A stretch of 64,000 nt of DNA from Chryseosolibacter indicum (GTDB lineage Bacteria; Bacteroidota; Bacteroidia; Cytophagales; Cyclobacteriaceae): assembly GCF_018598585.1 (NCBI RefSeq), contig NZ_JAHESD010000021.1, positions 1 to 64,000 on the forward strand. Direction: 5' to 3'. The notes beneath the pieces are model-generated. The model was given only the letters and a program-made list of their open reading frames with translations. It was not told where the DNA came from and ran no database searches. Every line of letters starts with the position of its first letter. Positions within the stretch are counted from its first letter, which is position 1. A program made the translations under genes and the position numbers. Of this stretch, positions 1 through 8,514 are shown in pieces.

Positions 1-1
1 G

Positions 2-151
2 GCCGGAGGTGTGCTTGAGCAGGCAGAAACTAATAGAGACTTTAAATGCTGGCATTATCGATTTATAACGCCGATAGATATGATCAGCAAAATTATTGTT
101 TTTATTCAGGATGATGTGGGGAATGTAGCATCGAGCGAAGTCTTAGTTTAA
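2..151 (+). CDS. C-terminal fragment of an unrecognised protein
   Basis: An open frame enters from the left edge and stops at TAA 149-151, giving 49 residues that end in DDVGNVASSEVLV. The fragment has no motif that I can assign to a family. It is followed by about 90 bp without a gene and is convergent with the GT9 gene that ends at 246. Only the stop-free frame and ordinary composition support it, so it could be the tail of a real gene or chance. Confidence 0.4.
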   Translation, partial: AGGVLEQAETNRDFKCWHYRFITPIDMISKIIVFIQDDVGNVASSEVLV

Positions 152-203
152 TTGGTTTAATTGGCGTAAGCACTAAGAAAAGATACTTTGATTATTAGTC
201 GTC

Positions 204-267
204 ACCCGGCAAAGCCGAGTGACTGAGGTTGTATTGCGTATGCAATTACCTGGCAAGGCCGAGTGGT
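204..267. repeat. Imperfect 20-bp direct repeat at the 3' end of the GT9 gene
   Basis: Positions 204-223 and 248-267 match at 16 of 20 bases around a shared core, GGCAA(A/G)GCCGAGTG. The second copy encodes the last codons of the GT9 gene and the first lies just past its stop. Each copy holds a tiny inverted repeat (GGC..GCC). This may be a small duplication or a weak hairpin pair near the 3' end of the transcript. No function can be read from it. Confidence 0.4.
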
Positions 268-1307
268 TGGGAAGAGAATTCGTTTGACGTATTTGAAGTT
301 TGAATTTTTTCGAGTTGATCCAAAACCGTGTAAAGAACAAACTCAGGATCTTTTGCTTGTTCAAAAAGAATAATCTTGTGAAGTGATGTTTGTAAAGGTG
401 CCCAGCGCTGCATATCGGAAAAGGGAGAGAAGACGACAACGCTAGGAACTTTAAGTGCGGAAGCAACATGAGATACGCCAGTATCATTACTGAGGAGCAT
501 TGAACAGTTATTGAGTATTAAACCCAGCTCACCTAACGGTACCTGGCCAAGCCGATCGACAATGTTAACTACTGGAGCATCAATTTTATTTTGAAGATCC
601 TTTAGCAACTCTTCTTCGTCCATGGATCCCGTTAGGACTAATTTATAGCCTTTAAGAGCCAATTGATTAGCCACAAAAGCGAAGTTATCAACAGGCCACC
701 TTCTTCTTACATCACGAGCACCTGCATGAATACAGATATACTTATTATGGAGCTGAAGTGTATTAACGATTGATTGATAATTCTGAATTTCTTCCTCAAG
801 GAATGGGAACTCAAGTTCTGCTCCCTGATGAGGAATAGCCAGCGCATCCGCCAGCTTTAAAAATCTTAGGACTTCATGATCGGTGTCTTCTGATACCGGA
901 AACAATGTATCATCGTGATAGTGCTGCTCGCTCCTTCTTAAACCGGCAACCTGTTTGGCTCCCCATGAAAGGCACATGCTGTTAGTGATGATACCATTTC
1001 CCTGCATTTGCAGAACAAGGTCAAATTCGTAAGTACGAACGCGCGTGAGAAAATCAGCAATGCTGTTTTCATCAGGCTGTTGCTCGGGTAATCCTGGCCA
1101 ACCGGGGAACTCCATGAAATCGTCGAAGTAATGAGAAAAGCGTTTGACAAAATCTTTCTGCCATCGCAAACCTATCAGTGTTATATGCGCGTGCGGATAA
1201 GCGTGGCGCATAGCTCGTACCATAGGGATGATACATAACATGTCACCCAAGTAAAGTGCGCGAAAAATACCTACTTTTTTAATTGATGTTTCGTCAAATC
1301 TTTTCAT
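246..1307 (-). CDS. Glycosyltransferase family 9 (heptosyltransferase-like)
   Basis: 353 aa with a GT-B fold layout of the ADP-heptose:LPS heptosyltransferase family (RfaF/WaaF-like). Visible marks are the N-terminal ALYLGDMLCIIP loop at about residues 17-28 and the C-terminal NDTGVSHVASAL motif from residue 274, where the family binds the nucleotide-sugar. There is no signal peptide, as expected for an enzyme on the cytoplasmic face of the inner membrane. It is separated from the other heptose genes by the plus-strand GT2 gene but shares their theme, since HldE, GmhA and GmhB lie at 3.5-7.5 kb. The donor is probably ADP-heptose by family and context; the acceptor is unknown. The start is ATG at 1307. 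Confidence 0.85.
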   Translation of the reverse strand: MKRFDETSIKKVGIFRALYLGDMLCIIPMVRAMRHAYPHAHITLIGLRWQKDFVKRFSHYFDDFMEFPGWPGLPEQQPDENSIADFLTRVRTYEFDLVLQMQGNGIITNSMCLSWGAKQVAGLRRSEQHYHDDTLFPVSEDTDHEVLRFLKLADALAIPHQGAELEFPFLEEEIQNYQSIVNTLQLHNKYICIHAGARDVRRRWPVDNFAFVANQLALKGYKLVLTGSMDEEELLKDLQNKIDAPVVNIVDRLGQVPLGELGLILNNCSMLLSNDTGVSHVASALKVPSVVVFSPFSDMQRWAPLQTSLHKIILFEQAKDPEFVLYTVLDQLEKIQTSNTSNEFSSQPLGLAR

Positions 1308-1394
1308 CTAACTTCTCAAGAAATTTTATAATTGAGTATATAATTTAATGCCATTGAAAAGGCACACTTTTTATTTAATGCAGAGCATTACATT

Positions 1395-2387
1395 ATGGAA
1401 GTAAGTCAATCAATAAAAGTTTCAGTTGTTATTCCTACTTACAAGAGGCCTGTACTTCTGCTCAGATGTATAGACGCACTTTTGCAACAAGACTTTAGCA
1501 GGGATCTTTTTGAAATAATTATTGTAAGTGACGGGCCAGACGAGATTACTCAAAGAGAGTTTAACAAGGTTAAGTCGAAGACGAACCTGAATGTCTATTA
1601 TTACGCTTTACCCCAGAAGAAGGGACCGGCGGCTGCGCGGAATATGGGATGGAGAAAGGCTGCAGGAGAGCTTATTGCGTTTACTGATGATGATTGCATG
1701 CCGGGATCGAAGTGGTTAAGCGTACTGTATCAGACCTTCGTTCAAAAAGGACTTGAAGAAATTGCATTTTCAGGACGAACAATAGTGCCAATACCGAAAG
1801 TACCGACAGACTACGAAAAGAACATTTCAAATTTAGAAAGAGCTGAATTTATAACTGCTAACTGCGCCTGCAGCAAAAAGGCTTTACTTAAAGTGGGCGG
1901 CCTTGATGAACAGTTTACCATGGCCTGGAGAGAAGACAGCGATTTACACTTTAAATTAATACTGCATGGTGTACCGGTGATCACCTTAAAGAACGCTATT
2001 GTTACACATCCGGTAAGAAAGGCGCCGTGGGGAATTAGTCTTCAAGAGCAACGCAAGGGAATATTCAATGCATTGCTCTTCAAGAAATATCCAAGATTGT
2101 ATAGAGAAAGAATACAACCTAACCCACCACTTCTCTACTATTTTATCTTATTGTGCCTCTTACTATTTCTTATAGGAGCTTCTGCTCCTCATTATGAAAT
2201 AAAGATAGCTGGGTTATGCGGCTGGATTGGCGGAACGCTATGGTTCACTGCAAAAAGGCTTTCATCAACTTCCCGATCATTTTCGCACGTGATGGAAATG
2301 ATCTTAACTTCCCTATTAATTCCATACTTATCGTTGTATTACCGGATATATGGTGCCTTAAAATTTAAAGCACCACTTATTCCTTAA
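1395..2387 (+). CDS. Glycosyltransferase family 2 with C-terminal membrane segments
   Basis: 330 aa. The N-terminal GT-A domain shows SVVIPTYKRP (residues ~10-19), a DGPD turn, AAARNMGWRKAAGE and the metal-binding FTDDDC (DxD-type) motif near residue 97. WREDSDLHFK near 178 would supply the catalytic-base region. About 70 residues at the C-terminus contain two hydrophobic stretches (YYFILLCLLLFLIGAS and the GLCGWIGG region), which suggests membrane anchoring. It is divergent from the GT9 gene at 1307 and overlaps the next convergent GT9 gene by 4 bp at 2384-2387. It probably adds a sugar to a lipid-linked or LPS-type glycan on the cytoplasmic side. The exact sugar cannot be told. Confidence 0.85.
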   Translation: MEVSQSIKVSVVIPTYKRPVLLLRCIDALLQQDFSRDLFEIIIVSDGPDEITQREFNKVKSKTNLNVYYYALPQKKGPAAARNMGWRKAAGELIAFTDDDCMPGSKWLSVLYQTFVQKGLEEIAFSGRTIVPIPKVPTDYEKNISNLERAEFITANCACSKKALLKVGGLDEQFTMAWREDSDLHFKLILHGVPVITLKNAIVTHPVRKAPWGISLQEQRKGIFNALLFKKYPRLYRERIQPNPPLLYYFILLCLLLFLIGASAPHYEIKIAGLCGWIGGTLWFTAKRLSSTSRSFSHVMEMILTSLLIPYLSLYYRIYGALKFKAPLIP

Positions 2388-3508
2388 GCCAAAACATTTG
2401 TATTCGTAATAATAAGTTCGGGCATTGGCTCTGCGACTCCTTCAATAAGAATAGAACGCACGGCCAGATAAATATCATGAGGCCTTATACCCGCTGCGGC
2501 ATCTTTAAAATAGCTGCGATTGAGAAACTGCAATACCTCGTTTTTACTTTGTAAATTATCTTCAACGGGAAAGGTTAAAATTTTACCTGTTGTTTTCCAA
2601 GGCGCATGCTGTGGGTTGGTAAGTGCGTATAACACAACAACCGGTTTTTGCAGTGCAGCACATAAGTGAATTGTTCCTGTGTTTACCGATACCGTTAATG
2701 GAGCAGAATCAATAAGTTCTATAAATCCACCCAATGAAAATTCCCCTGCTGCTGATATACAATCTGCTCCGATACCATTTTGAATATCGGCACATAACTC
2801 TACTTCAGCCGGGCCACCTGTAATGACTACCTGGCAAGCCAGGTTTTCTGTAATTAATTTTCCTGCCTCTGTCCAAAGCGCAGAAGGATATTGCCTTTTT
2901 ACTTCGCTAACGCCAGGATGAAAGATTAACCATGGTTTATCCAGGTTAAGCCCCAATGATGATAACTTATCTAGAACAAAATCCTTTTTCTCTTTACCTG
3001 TTGTTAATACAAGTTGAGAGTTGGTTGTGACAGCGCCAACTGTTTTGACGAGGTCCAAATCCCGTTGTACCTGATGTCGTATGAAGGTGTATGGTTCTTC
3101 TTCAGGTACCCAGTGCGTTAGCAAGCCGTACGGGTTTTCGCGGCAATAGGCCAGGCGCAAGGGAATCTCTGCGAGGTAGGCGAGCATAACAGATGGCAGC
3201 GGATTTTGGCTGAAGACCGTAAAGATTACGGCACCATCAAACTTCTTTGCCTTTAGTACCTGTACTATTTCTGAAAAAGAGTCAATATCTGATGATGGTC
3301 CTTTTACCCAAGGAACATCATACGTAATTACTTCATCTACAACAGGAATAAACTGCGCTATGCCTTTACCGGCAGAAGAAGTAAGCAAAGTTATATGTGC
3401 ACCGAACGATTCTTTCAACGCTTTAAAAGCAGGGCTGGACATGAGAACATCTCCCATGTTATCCAGCCTGATACAAAGTATGTTTTTGCAGTTAGCCCAA
3501 TTCATCAT
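2384..3508 (-). CDS. Glycosyltransferase family 9 (heptosyltransferase-like)
   Basis: 374 aa, a second GT9 enzyme and clearly a diverged relative of the one at 246-1307. The N-terminus carries the ILCIRLDNMGDVLMSSPA loop, and the C-terminal half has VNTGTIHLCAALQKPVVVLYALTNP, split by the family's NxGxxHxxxAL signature. Its ATG lies immediately after the hldE stop (3509), so the two are almost certainly co-transcribed and perhaps translationally coupled. Being the last gene of the gmhA-gmhB-hldE string makes it the likely user of the ADP-heptose made by that string. Donor assignment rests on context; no acceptor can be inferred. Confidence 0.87.
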   Translation of the reverse strand: MMNWANCKNILCIRLDNMGDVLMSSPAFKALKESFGAHITLLTSSAGKGIAQFIPVVDEVITYDVPWVKGPSSDIDSFSEIVQVLKAKKFDGAVIFTVFSQNPLPSVMLAYLAEIPLRLAYCRENPYGLLTHWVPEEEPYTFIRHQVQRDLDLVKTVGAVTTNSQLVLTTGKEKKDFVLDKLSSLGLNLDKPWLIFHPGVSEVKRQYPSALWTEAGKLITENLACQVVITGGPAEVELCADIQNGIGADCISAAGEFSLGGFIELIDSAPLTVSVNTGTIHLCAALQKPVVVLYALTNPQHAPWKTTGKILTFPVEDNLQSKNEVLQFLNRSYFKDAAAGIRPHDIYLAVRSILIEGVAEPMPELIITNTNVLA

Positions 3509-5020
3509 CTACTGCAAGCTTGTTATTATTACAGCCTGATCTGAAGTGGCTGTGTTACTAATTCGCCTTATGATTTCCGTAGTTGAATGATCCGGTATAT
3601 GAGGAAGAAAAACAATTTGTCCACCGAATTGCTCTACAGTTGATGCTTCCGGAAGTTTTTCTTTTGTATAATCACCACCCTTTGCAAAGATGTTTGGCTT
3701 AACAACTTTGATTACCTCAATAGGGGTATCATCCTTTTCGTTGCCAAAGGCAACAACATAATCAATAGAAGCAAGACCAGCCAACACTTGTAACCTATCG
3801 AGCAGAGGATTAATTGGACGTGACTCTCCTTTCAATCTCTTAATACTTTCATCTGTATTGACACCTACGATTAATACATCACCTAGCTCTTTCGCACAAT
3901 GGAGGTAGGTAACATGACCACTGTGAAGGATATCAAAACATCCGTTGGTAAACACAATACGCTTACCTTGTGCCCGATAGTTTTCACAAATATTTTCAAG
4001 TTCTGCAAACGAACCTACATACTTGCTTTGAACGCTATAATAGTTTTTGAGCTCTGCATTTGAGCACGTTGATGTTAACTCCTTTTTGACTGCTATGTGC
4101 GCTGCTGCATTGGCAATATCAGCACTCCTCCTGCTATCAATAGAAGTTATATAAGCCAAAACGAAAGCGCTGAGATAAGTATCGCCTGCTCCCGCAACGT
4201 AAGGCGTTGCAATAGGCGGGGCAAAACATCTGTATGCTGCCTGGCCAAGTTCAATAACCATAGACCCTTCTGAATCCAGCGTTACTGCTATCAACTCGGC
4301 ATTAACTTTCTCATATAATTGTGCTGACACATCGCGAATCTGCTCTGCTCGTCCTGAAACCTGGTAAGGAAGGTTCATCAATTTTACTACCTCATCGTAA
4401 TTCGGCTTTACGAGATAAGGATGCAGTGATGAAAAGAAAGTAAGACGTTTGGAATCTACGGCAAGAAACTTAGGCATTTTTGACTGCAGTGCCTTCAATG
4501 CCTGAAGCACTCTATCTGTGATAATTCCTTTATCATAATCAGACAGGAATATTGCATCACAGGACTCGTAATTTTCAGTTATGTATTCAATTAATATATC
4601 TGCTGTTTCTTCATCAAGTGCATCACACGAGCCATAGTCAAACCTAGTTATAACATGCTTGCCAGACATAACGCGAGTCTTAGCTATTGTTTTACGCTCG
4701 GTAGTGCGCAGTATGCTGTAATTCTTTACATCTATCTTTTCAAGAAGTTCTATTGCTTCATCGCCCTCGGCATCTTCACCTACTACCGTACAGAAAGTAA
4801 CGTTTGCTCCTAAAGCCTTTAAGTTACAGACCGTATTTGCTGCTCCTCCTAAAAAAGCTTTTCTTTCCTTTACATCAACTACGGGAACCGGTGCTTCGGG
4901 TGAGAGTCTTGTGCTTGTACCCTTGAGGTACACATCTAGAATCATGTCACCTATAACAAGTACATTTTTATTTTGAAATCCATTTATTATTTCCTGATGA
5001 CTTAGCTTTAACGTATTCAT
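3509..5020 (-). CDS. hldE: Bifunctional heptose-7-P kinase / heptose-1-P adenylyltransferase
   Basis: 503 aa, two domains in the order of E. coli HldE (RfaE). Residues 1-330 form a PfkB/ribokinase-type kinase: GDMILDVYLKG, an FLGGAANTVCNL region and the catalytic GAGDTYLSAF near residue 278. Residues 357-480 form a nucleotidyltransferase with TNGCFDILHSGH, whose HSGH (366-369) is the HxGH ATP-binding motif. The kinase phosphorylates D-glycero-D-manno-heptose 7-phosphate at C1, and the second domain attaches AMP after GmhB removes the 7-phosphate. It overlaps gmhB by 4 nt (ATGA) and abuts the GT9 gene downstream. No hldD epimerase gene is seen nearby. Confidence 0.95.
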   Translation of the reverse strand: MNTLKLSHQEIINGFQNKNVLVIGDMILDVYLKGTSTRLSPEAPVPVVDVKERKAFLGGAANTVCNLKALGANVTFCTVVGEDAEGDEAIELLEKIDVKNYSILRTTERKTIAKTRVMSGKHVITRFDYGSCDALDEETADILIEYITENYESCDAIFLSDYDKGIITDRVLQALKALQSKMPKFLAVDSKRLTFFSSLHPYLVKPNYDEVVKLMNLPYQVSGRAEQIRDVSAQLYEKVNAELIAVTLDSEGSMVIELGQAAYRCFAPPIATPYVAGAGDTYLSAFVLAYITSIDSRRSADIANAAAHIAVKKELTSTCSNAELKNYYSVQSKYVGSFAELENICENYRAQGKRIVFTNGCFDILHSGHVTYLHCAKELGDVLIVGVNTDESIKRLKGESRPINPLLDRLQVLAGLASIDYVVAFGNEKDDTPIEVIKVVKPNIFAKGGDYTKEKLPEASTVEQFGGQIVFLPHIPDHSTTEIIRRISNTATSDQAVIITSLQ

Positions 5021-5586
5021 ACGACTACTTGTTGAAATATAAAAGAAGCGGCTTCATTTATAGAGCTTGCCTTATATGTTGGCTCTCTGTATTCATCCTT
5101 TATCCATTCTGTTTCATTACCATTATCAATCAGAATAGTACGGCAACCGGCGCGGTTCCCTGCTTCAACATCATTCAATATATCACCAATCATCCAAGAC
5201 GCGGAGAGGTCAATATTAAAATCTTTCGATGCTTTTATGATCATACCTGGCATAGGCTTTCTGCAATCGCAGTTTATGGCGTAAGGAGATACACTACCCT
5301 TCGGGTGATGCGGACAATAGTACATCGCGTCTAATTTTACTCCATGTTCGCCCAGTAGTTCATCAAGTCTCAATCTAACACCTTCAAGCTTATTCTCGCT
5401 AAAATAACCGTGAGCTACGCCTGACTGATTTGAAATAATAACTAACAAATAGCCTTCGTCCTGGAGTAGCTTTAATCCTTCAGTACAATTTTCCTCTAAT
5501 ACAATGAGCGATGGATCGACATTATATGAAACGTCTTTAATCAACGTTCCATCCTTATCAAGAAAAATTGCTTTACGCATGACCAT
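5017..5586 (-). CDS. gmhB: D-glycero-D-manno-heptose 1,7-bisphosphate 7-phosphatase
   Basis: 189 aa HAD-superfamily phosphatase. It has the nucleophile motif FLDKDGTLIKD at the N-terminus, VIISNQSGVAHGYF (motif II region), a zinc-loop YYCPHHP...CDCRKPMPGM and the acidic motif MIGDILNDVEAGNRAG. The Cys/His loop is typical of GmhB rather than of other HAD enzymes. It removes the 7-phosphate between the two HldE steps. It overlaps hldE by 4 nt and the upstream fusion gene by 14 nt from this ATG, or 8 nt if the second ATG (5580) is used. The assignment could only be confused with histidinol-phosphatase, which context argues against. Confidence 0.93.
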   Translation of the reverse strand: MVMRKAIFLDKDGTLIKDVSYNVDPSLIVLEENCTEGLKLLQDEGYLLVIISNQSGVAHGYFSENKLEGVRLRLDELLGEHGVKLDAMYYCPHHPKGSVSPYAINCDCRKPMPGMIIKASKDFNIDLSASWMIGDILNDVEAGNRAGCRTILIDNGNETEWIKDEYREPTYKASSINEAASFIFQQVVV

Positions 5587-7507
5587 TGTACTTCGTATTT
5601 GTACTCAAGGAATATTTCGCATTTACCTTTTCGCTTACCAGATGCGTCTTGACACTGGTTTTAACCCTGATCTTATTTTTAAACAACTTGTCTTCAATCA
5701 GACTGCATAATGTATGCAACAGATGAAGATGCATCTCCTGAATGCGTTGTGTGCTATCCGACGGAATGATCAGATTAACATGGGCATACAAGCTCATTGC
5801 TCCTCCATCTTTCCCTGTCATAGCGATAACATACATATTCTTTTCAAGCGCGACCTTCATGGCGTTAATGACATTAACGGACTGGCCACTGGTACTAAAG
5901 CAAAATAAGATGTCTCCCTTTTGACCATACGCCTCTACTTGTCTTGCAAAAACATCTTCATAACCAACATCGTTGGACCATGCGGTAATAGTAGCAGTAT
6001 CGGCTGTGAGGGCGATTGCTGGTAGCGCCTGTCGTTTTGCTATTTCAAAACGCCCAACAAGCTCTGCTACGAAGTGTAAACTTTCAGCAGCGCTTCCACC
6101 ATTGCCACAAACCAGCACCTTCTTATTCTTCCTGAAACAATTTGCCATCATTGTTGCCGCCCGTAACGTTGGCACAGCAAGTAATTGCTTTGTTTTTATT
6201 ACTGTATCAACAACCTGCTCGAAAGACTCATCAATAAAATTGAGCGCTTCGTCTTCATCCATGCGGTATACAGGGTTGAGGAGCAATGTTCTTTCGTATA
6301 AGCTCGCCATCATCTCTGACACTTTGGACCAGGTGAATAAAGCATTTACTCTTTTCAATGCGTTCTTGCGCATTGTCTTTAATAGAGCAGGATCGTTGAA
6401 CATGTCATACATCTTCAAGGCAAGCATCTCTGGATCATTTGGCTCAACCAGGAACCCGGTCTTACCGTCTTCTACGCTATACTTGATACCGCCAACATTG
6501 CTTCCAATAACGGGTGTACCACACGCCATTGATTCCAGCGGTGTAATGCCGAAGGGTTCGTACCAAGGTGTAGTTACGAATACATCAGCGGCTGCGTAGT
6601 AATACTTTAGAATATCACGTTTTTTGCGGCCTGCAAAAGTTATACAATCCAGTACATCTTCTTCCGCGGCAATGTCACGGAGTCGGTTTATCTCGGGATT
6701 TGTTTCCGTCTCAATGTTGTCGGTCTCACCTCCTACAACAACCAGCCTGATTGGTGAAGCAAGTTTTTTCAGGCGTCCTACTGCACTAATGACGTTATCG
6801 ATTCCTTTCCTGGGAACCATTCTGCCTAACTGAAGAACTACAAATTCATTACAGTCGATATTCAAGACCATGCGGGCAAGCATTTTATCCATCGGATAAA
6901 ATTCATTTGGATTAAAGCCGCAGGGAATAATAGTAATCTTTTCAGTCTTAGCATCGTAATACTGAATGAGATCTTCCTTGTCCTGCGGACACTCAGCTAT
7001 AATCTGATCTGCTTCTTCAACAATCTTTCTTTCAATGTCGATACGTTCCTCAGGAAACTTGTCGTTATTGCCCTGGTGAATTTTTCTGATATAACCGAGG
7101 GCATGAAAGGTTACAACAAAAGGAATATTTAATACTTTCTTGATATCAGCTGCTACCATTGCAGACATCCAGAAGTTAGCGTGAATAAGGCCATACGAGA
7201 TATTCTCTTTTGTAATGAAGGAGATCATATTGCTTGTGAACTCGGGCATGTGTTCATACAGCTTCTCCTTTTCCATTACTTCAACAGGACCTGCCTCGAT
7301 GTGTATTACACGGATATCGTTCACCCAGTTAATTACCATTGGTAAGTTACTGTTATCCCAACGGGTAAAAATATCAATCTCGTAACCTTGTGACACTAAA
7401 TGTTTAGCGAGCTCTCCGACATATACATTTTGTCCCCCGCTGTCAACCCCACCCAAAGTTGCTAATGGCGAAGCATGCTCACTGATAAAGGCGATTTTTC
7501 TCTTCAT
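5573..7507 (-). CDS. Fusion: GT4 glycosyltransferase + sedoheptulose-7-P isomerase (GmhA)
   Basis: 644 aa with two complete enzymes in one frame. Residues 1-410 are a GT4 (GT-B) transferase: a GGVDSGGQNVYVGELA donor loop near the N-terminus, as in sucrose-phosphate-synthase and MshA-like enzymes, GRMVPRKGIDNVI in the middle, and the WYEPFGITPLESMACGTPVIG motif (E-x7-E). Residues 443-613 are a SIS-fold GmhA: VCGNGGSAAESLHFVAELVGRF, FSTSGQSVNVINAM and a QEMHLHLLH helix carrying the conserved Glu and His of phosphoheptose isomerase. A tail of about 30 residues follows. GmhA makes the first heptose intermediate, and the following genes gmhB and hldE overlap or abut. No frameshift or stop separates the parts. 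Confidence 0.92.
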   Translation of the reverse strand: MKRKIAFISEHASPLATLGGVDSGGQNVYVGELAKHLVSQGYEIDIFTRWDNSNLPMVINWVNDIRVIHIEAGPVEVMEKEKLYEHMPEFTSNMISFITKENISYGLIHANFWMSAMVAADIKKVLNIPFVVTFHALGYIRKIHQGNNDKFPEERIDIERKIVEEADQIIAECPQDKEDLIQYYDAKTEKITIIPCGFNPNEFYPMDKMLARMVLNIDCNEFVVLQLGRMVPRKGIDNVISAVGRLKKLASPIRLVVVGGETDNIETETNPEINRLRDIAAEEDVLDCITFAGRKKRDILKYYYAAADVFVTTPWYEPFGITPLESMACGTPVIGSNVGGIKYSVEDGKTGFLVEPNDPEMLALKMYDMFNDPALLKTMRKNALKRVNALFTWSKVSEMMASLYERTLLLNPVYRMDEDEALNFIDESFEQVVDTVIKTKQLLAVPTLRAATMMANCFRKNKKVLVCGNGGSAAESLHFVAELVGRFEIAKRQALPAIALTADTATITAWSNDVGYEDVFARQVEAYGQKGDILFCFSTSGQSVNVINAMKVALEKNMYVIAMTGKDGGAMSLYAHVNLIIPSDSTQRIQEMHLHLLHTLCSLIEDKLFKNKIRVKTSVKTHLVSEKVNAKYSLSTNTKYNGHA

Positions 7508-8274
7508 AAATTCTTCCCTCCTGGTAATCCGCGATGCGGCATTTTTAAAACTTCTTTTTTTCTAGTAATTGCCTTAGGTGTGTACTGGTCTGTGTTGTGG
7601 TGCATGGCAGGTAATTGGTGATTGTACGCTTTGTCGTTTATACTTTGCTCTAAAGCACTTTTGGTATTTACCGCTTGTGTTTGGGCCGGTAAAGTTTTCA
7701 CACAAGTATCCAATTCATTTTTTCCGACACAGCAAAGATTTATCAGCGAGGTATGAGTAGTAAATACTGCTGTAGTATCAATGTTGCGAGATCCAGACAC
7801 AACCTGTTTAAGGCGTGGATAGCAAATGGGATTTGAAAAAATTTTGCTAGTAAACGCTAATGACGATACATAAGAATGTAATATTTCCCTTTCTCTGCTA
7901 ACTTTTCGAATATTCATACAGAACCGAACGCCAGCACCATGCTCAGAGGCCTTCCCACTTGGACGGGAAGTAAAGTAAATGTTACTGTTTCCGGAAGGAA
8001 CACTTTCTGTTTGTGTTGGGATATCAGAGAAAAATTGGCCAGACCTTGTAACGTTTGCATTGTAAAGGCAGCTACCAGCAATAAATTCAAAGTAAGCAGT
8101 CTGTGTTAACAGTAGTGATGCCACGCTACTAGGTAATGGGCAGCCAAAACCTACAAGAGAAGCTGAATTAGCGTTTTCTAAACTACTGTTGAAATAACCT
8201 GAAGAGTAAGTATGCCAATAGCCGCTGCGTGTTGTTGTAACTTTATCGAGCAGTTTATTGTTTAACCTCTTCAT
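7504..8274 (-). CDS. Orphan 256-aa frame, no family recognised
   Basis: A 256-codon stop-free frame with an ATG in an A-rich context at 8274, in a stretch that otherwise holds no gene. Its end overlaps the GT4-GmhA start by 4 nt (ATGA), and an AGGAGGG Shine-Dalgarno-like sequence inside its last codons lies 8 nt before that start. The protein is rich in Ser, Thr and Asn, with scattered Cys and no signal peptide, membrane helix or catalytic motif that I can recognise. A frame this long is unlikely by chance in AT-rich DNA. The composition is odd for a conserved protein, however, so it may be a young gene, a decayed one or a long 5' leader. Confidence 0.45.
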   Translation of the reverse strand: MKRLNNKLLDKVTTTRSGYWHTYSSGYFNSSLENANSASLVGFGCPLPSSVASLLLTQTAYFEFIAGSCLYNANVTRSGQFFSDIPTQTESVPSGNSNIYFTSRPSGKASEHGAGVRFCMNIRKVSREREILHSYVSSLAFTSKIFSNPICYPRLKQVVSGSRNIDTTAVFTTHTSLINLCCVGKNELDTCVKTLPAQTQAVNTKSALEQSINDKAYNHQLPAMHHNTDQYTPKAITRKKEVLKMPHRGLPGGKNL

Positions 8275-8294
8275 TTACTTTTGAATTTTAAGCA

Positions 8295-8367
8295 TCAGAA
8301 GTAAATAATAACACCAGCTCTATATCGTTGTATTTTTATTCACTTCTGACAAAAAGGCTACTTCTGA
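8295..8367. repeat. Three copies of octamer ACTTCTGA in the divergent promoter region
   Basis: The octamer occurs as ACTTCTGA at 8342-8349 and 8360-8367, the latter two within an 11-bp direct repeat ACTTCTGACAA spaced 18 bp apart. It also occurs inverted, as TCAGAAGT, at 8295-8302. The copies sit between the orphan gene (start 8274, minus) and the ABC transporter (start 8515, plus). The arrangement fits binding sites for a regulator of the divergent pair, but no regulator is identified. Confidence 0.4.
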
Positions 8368-8514
8368 CAACTTGTTTCGCGAAAAAACTTCCCCAGACTT
8401 TAAACGGCAGATATGTAAGAAGGAATATTTAATTAAACTTCTTTCTTAGTGAGAGATCAAAGAATTTTGTATCACAATTCTTGACAACCCATTAAAATTA
8501 AATCTTCAAGCTAC

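Noticed and set aside
246-1307. 173..487 reverse frame and other short minus/plus frames near the left edge
   Set aside because: They overlap the GT9 gene in another frame without any protein feature.
5973-6599. 208-codon plus-strand frame opposite the GT4-GmhA gene
   Set aside because: It is antisense to a clear enzyme, has no motif, and reflects codon bias on the other strand.
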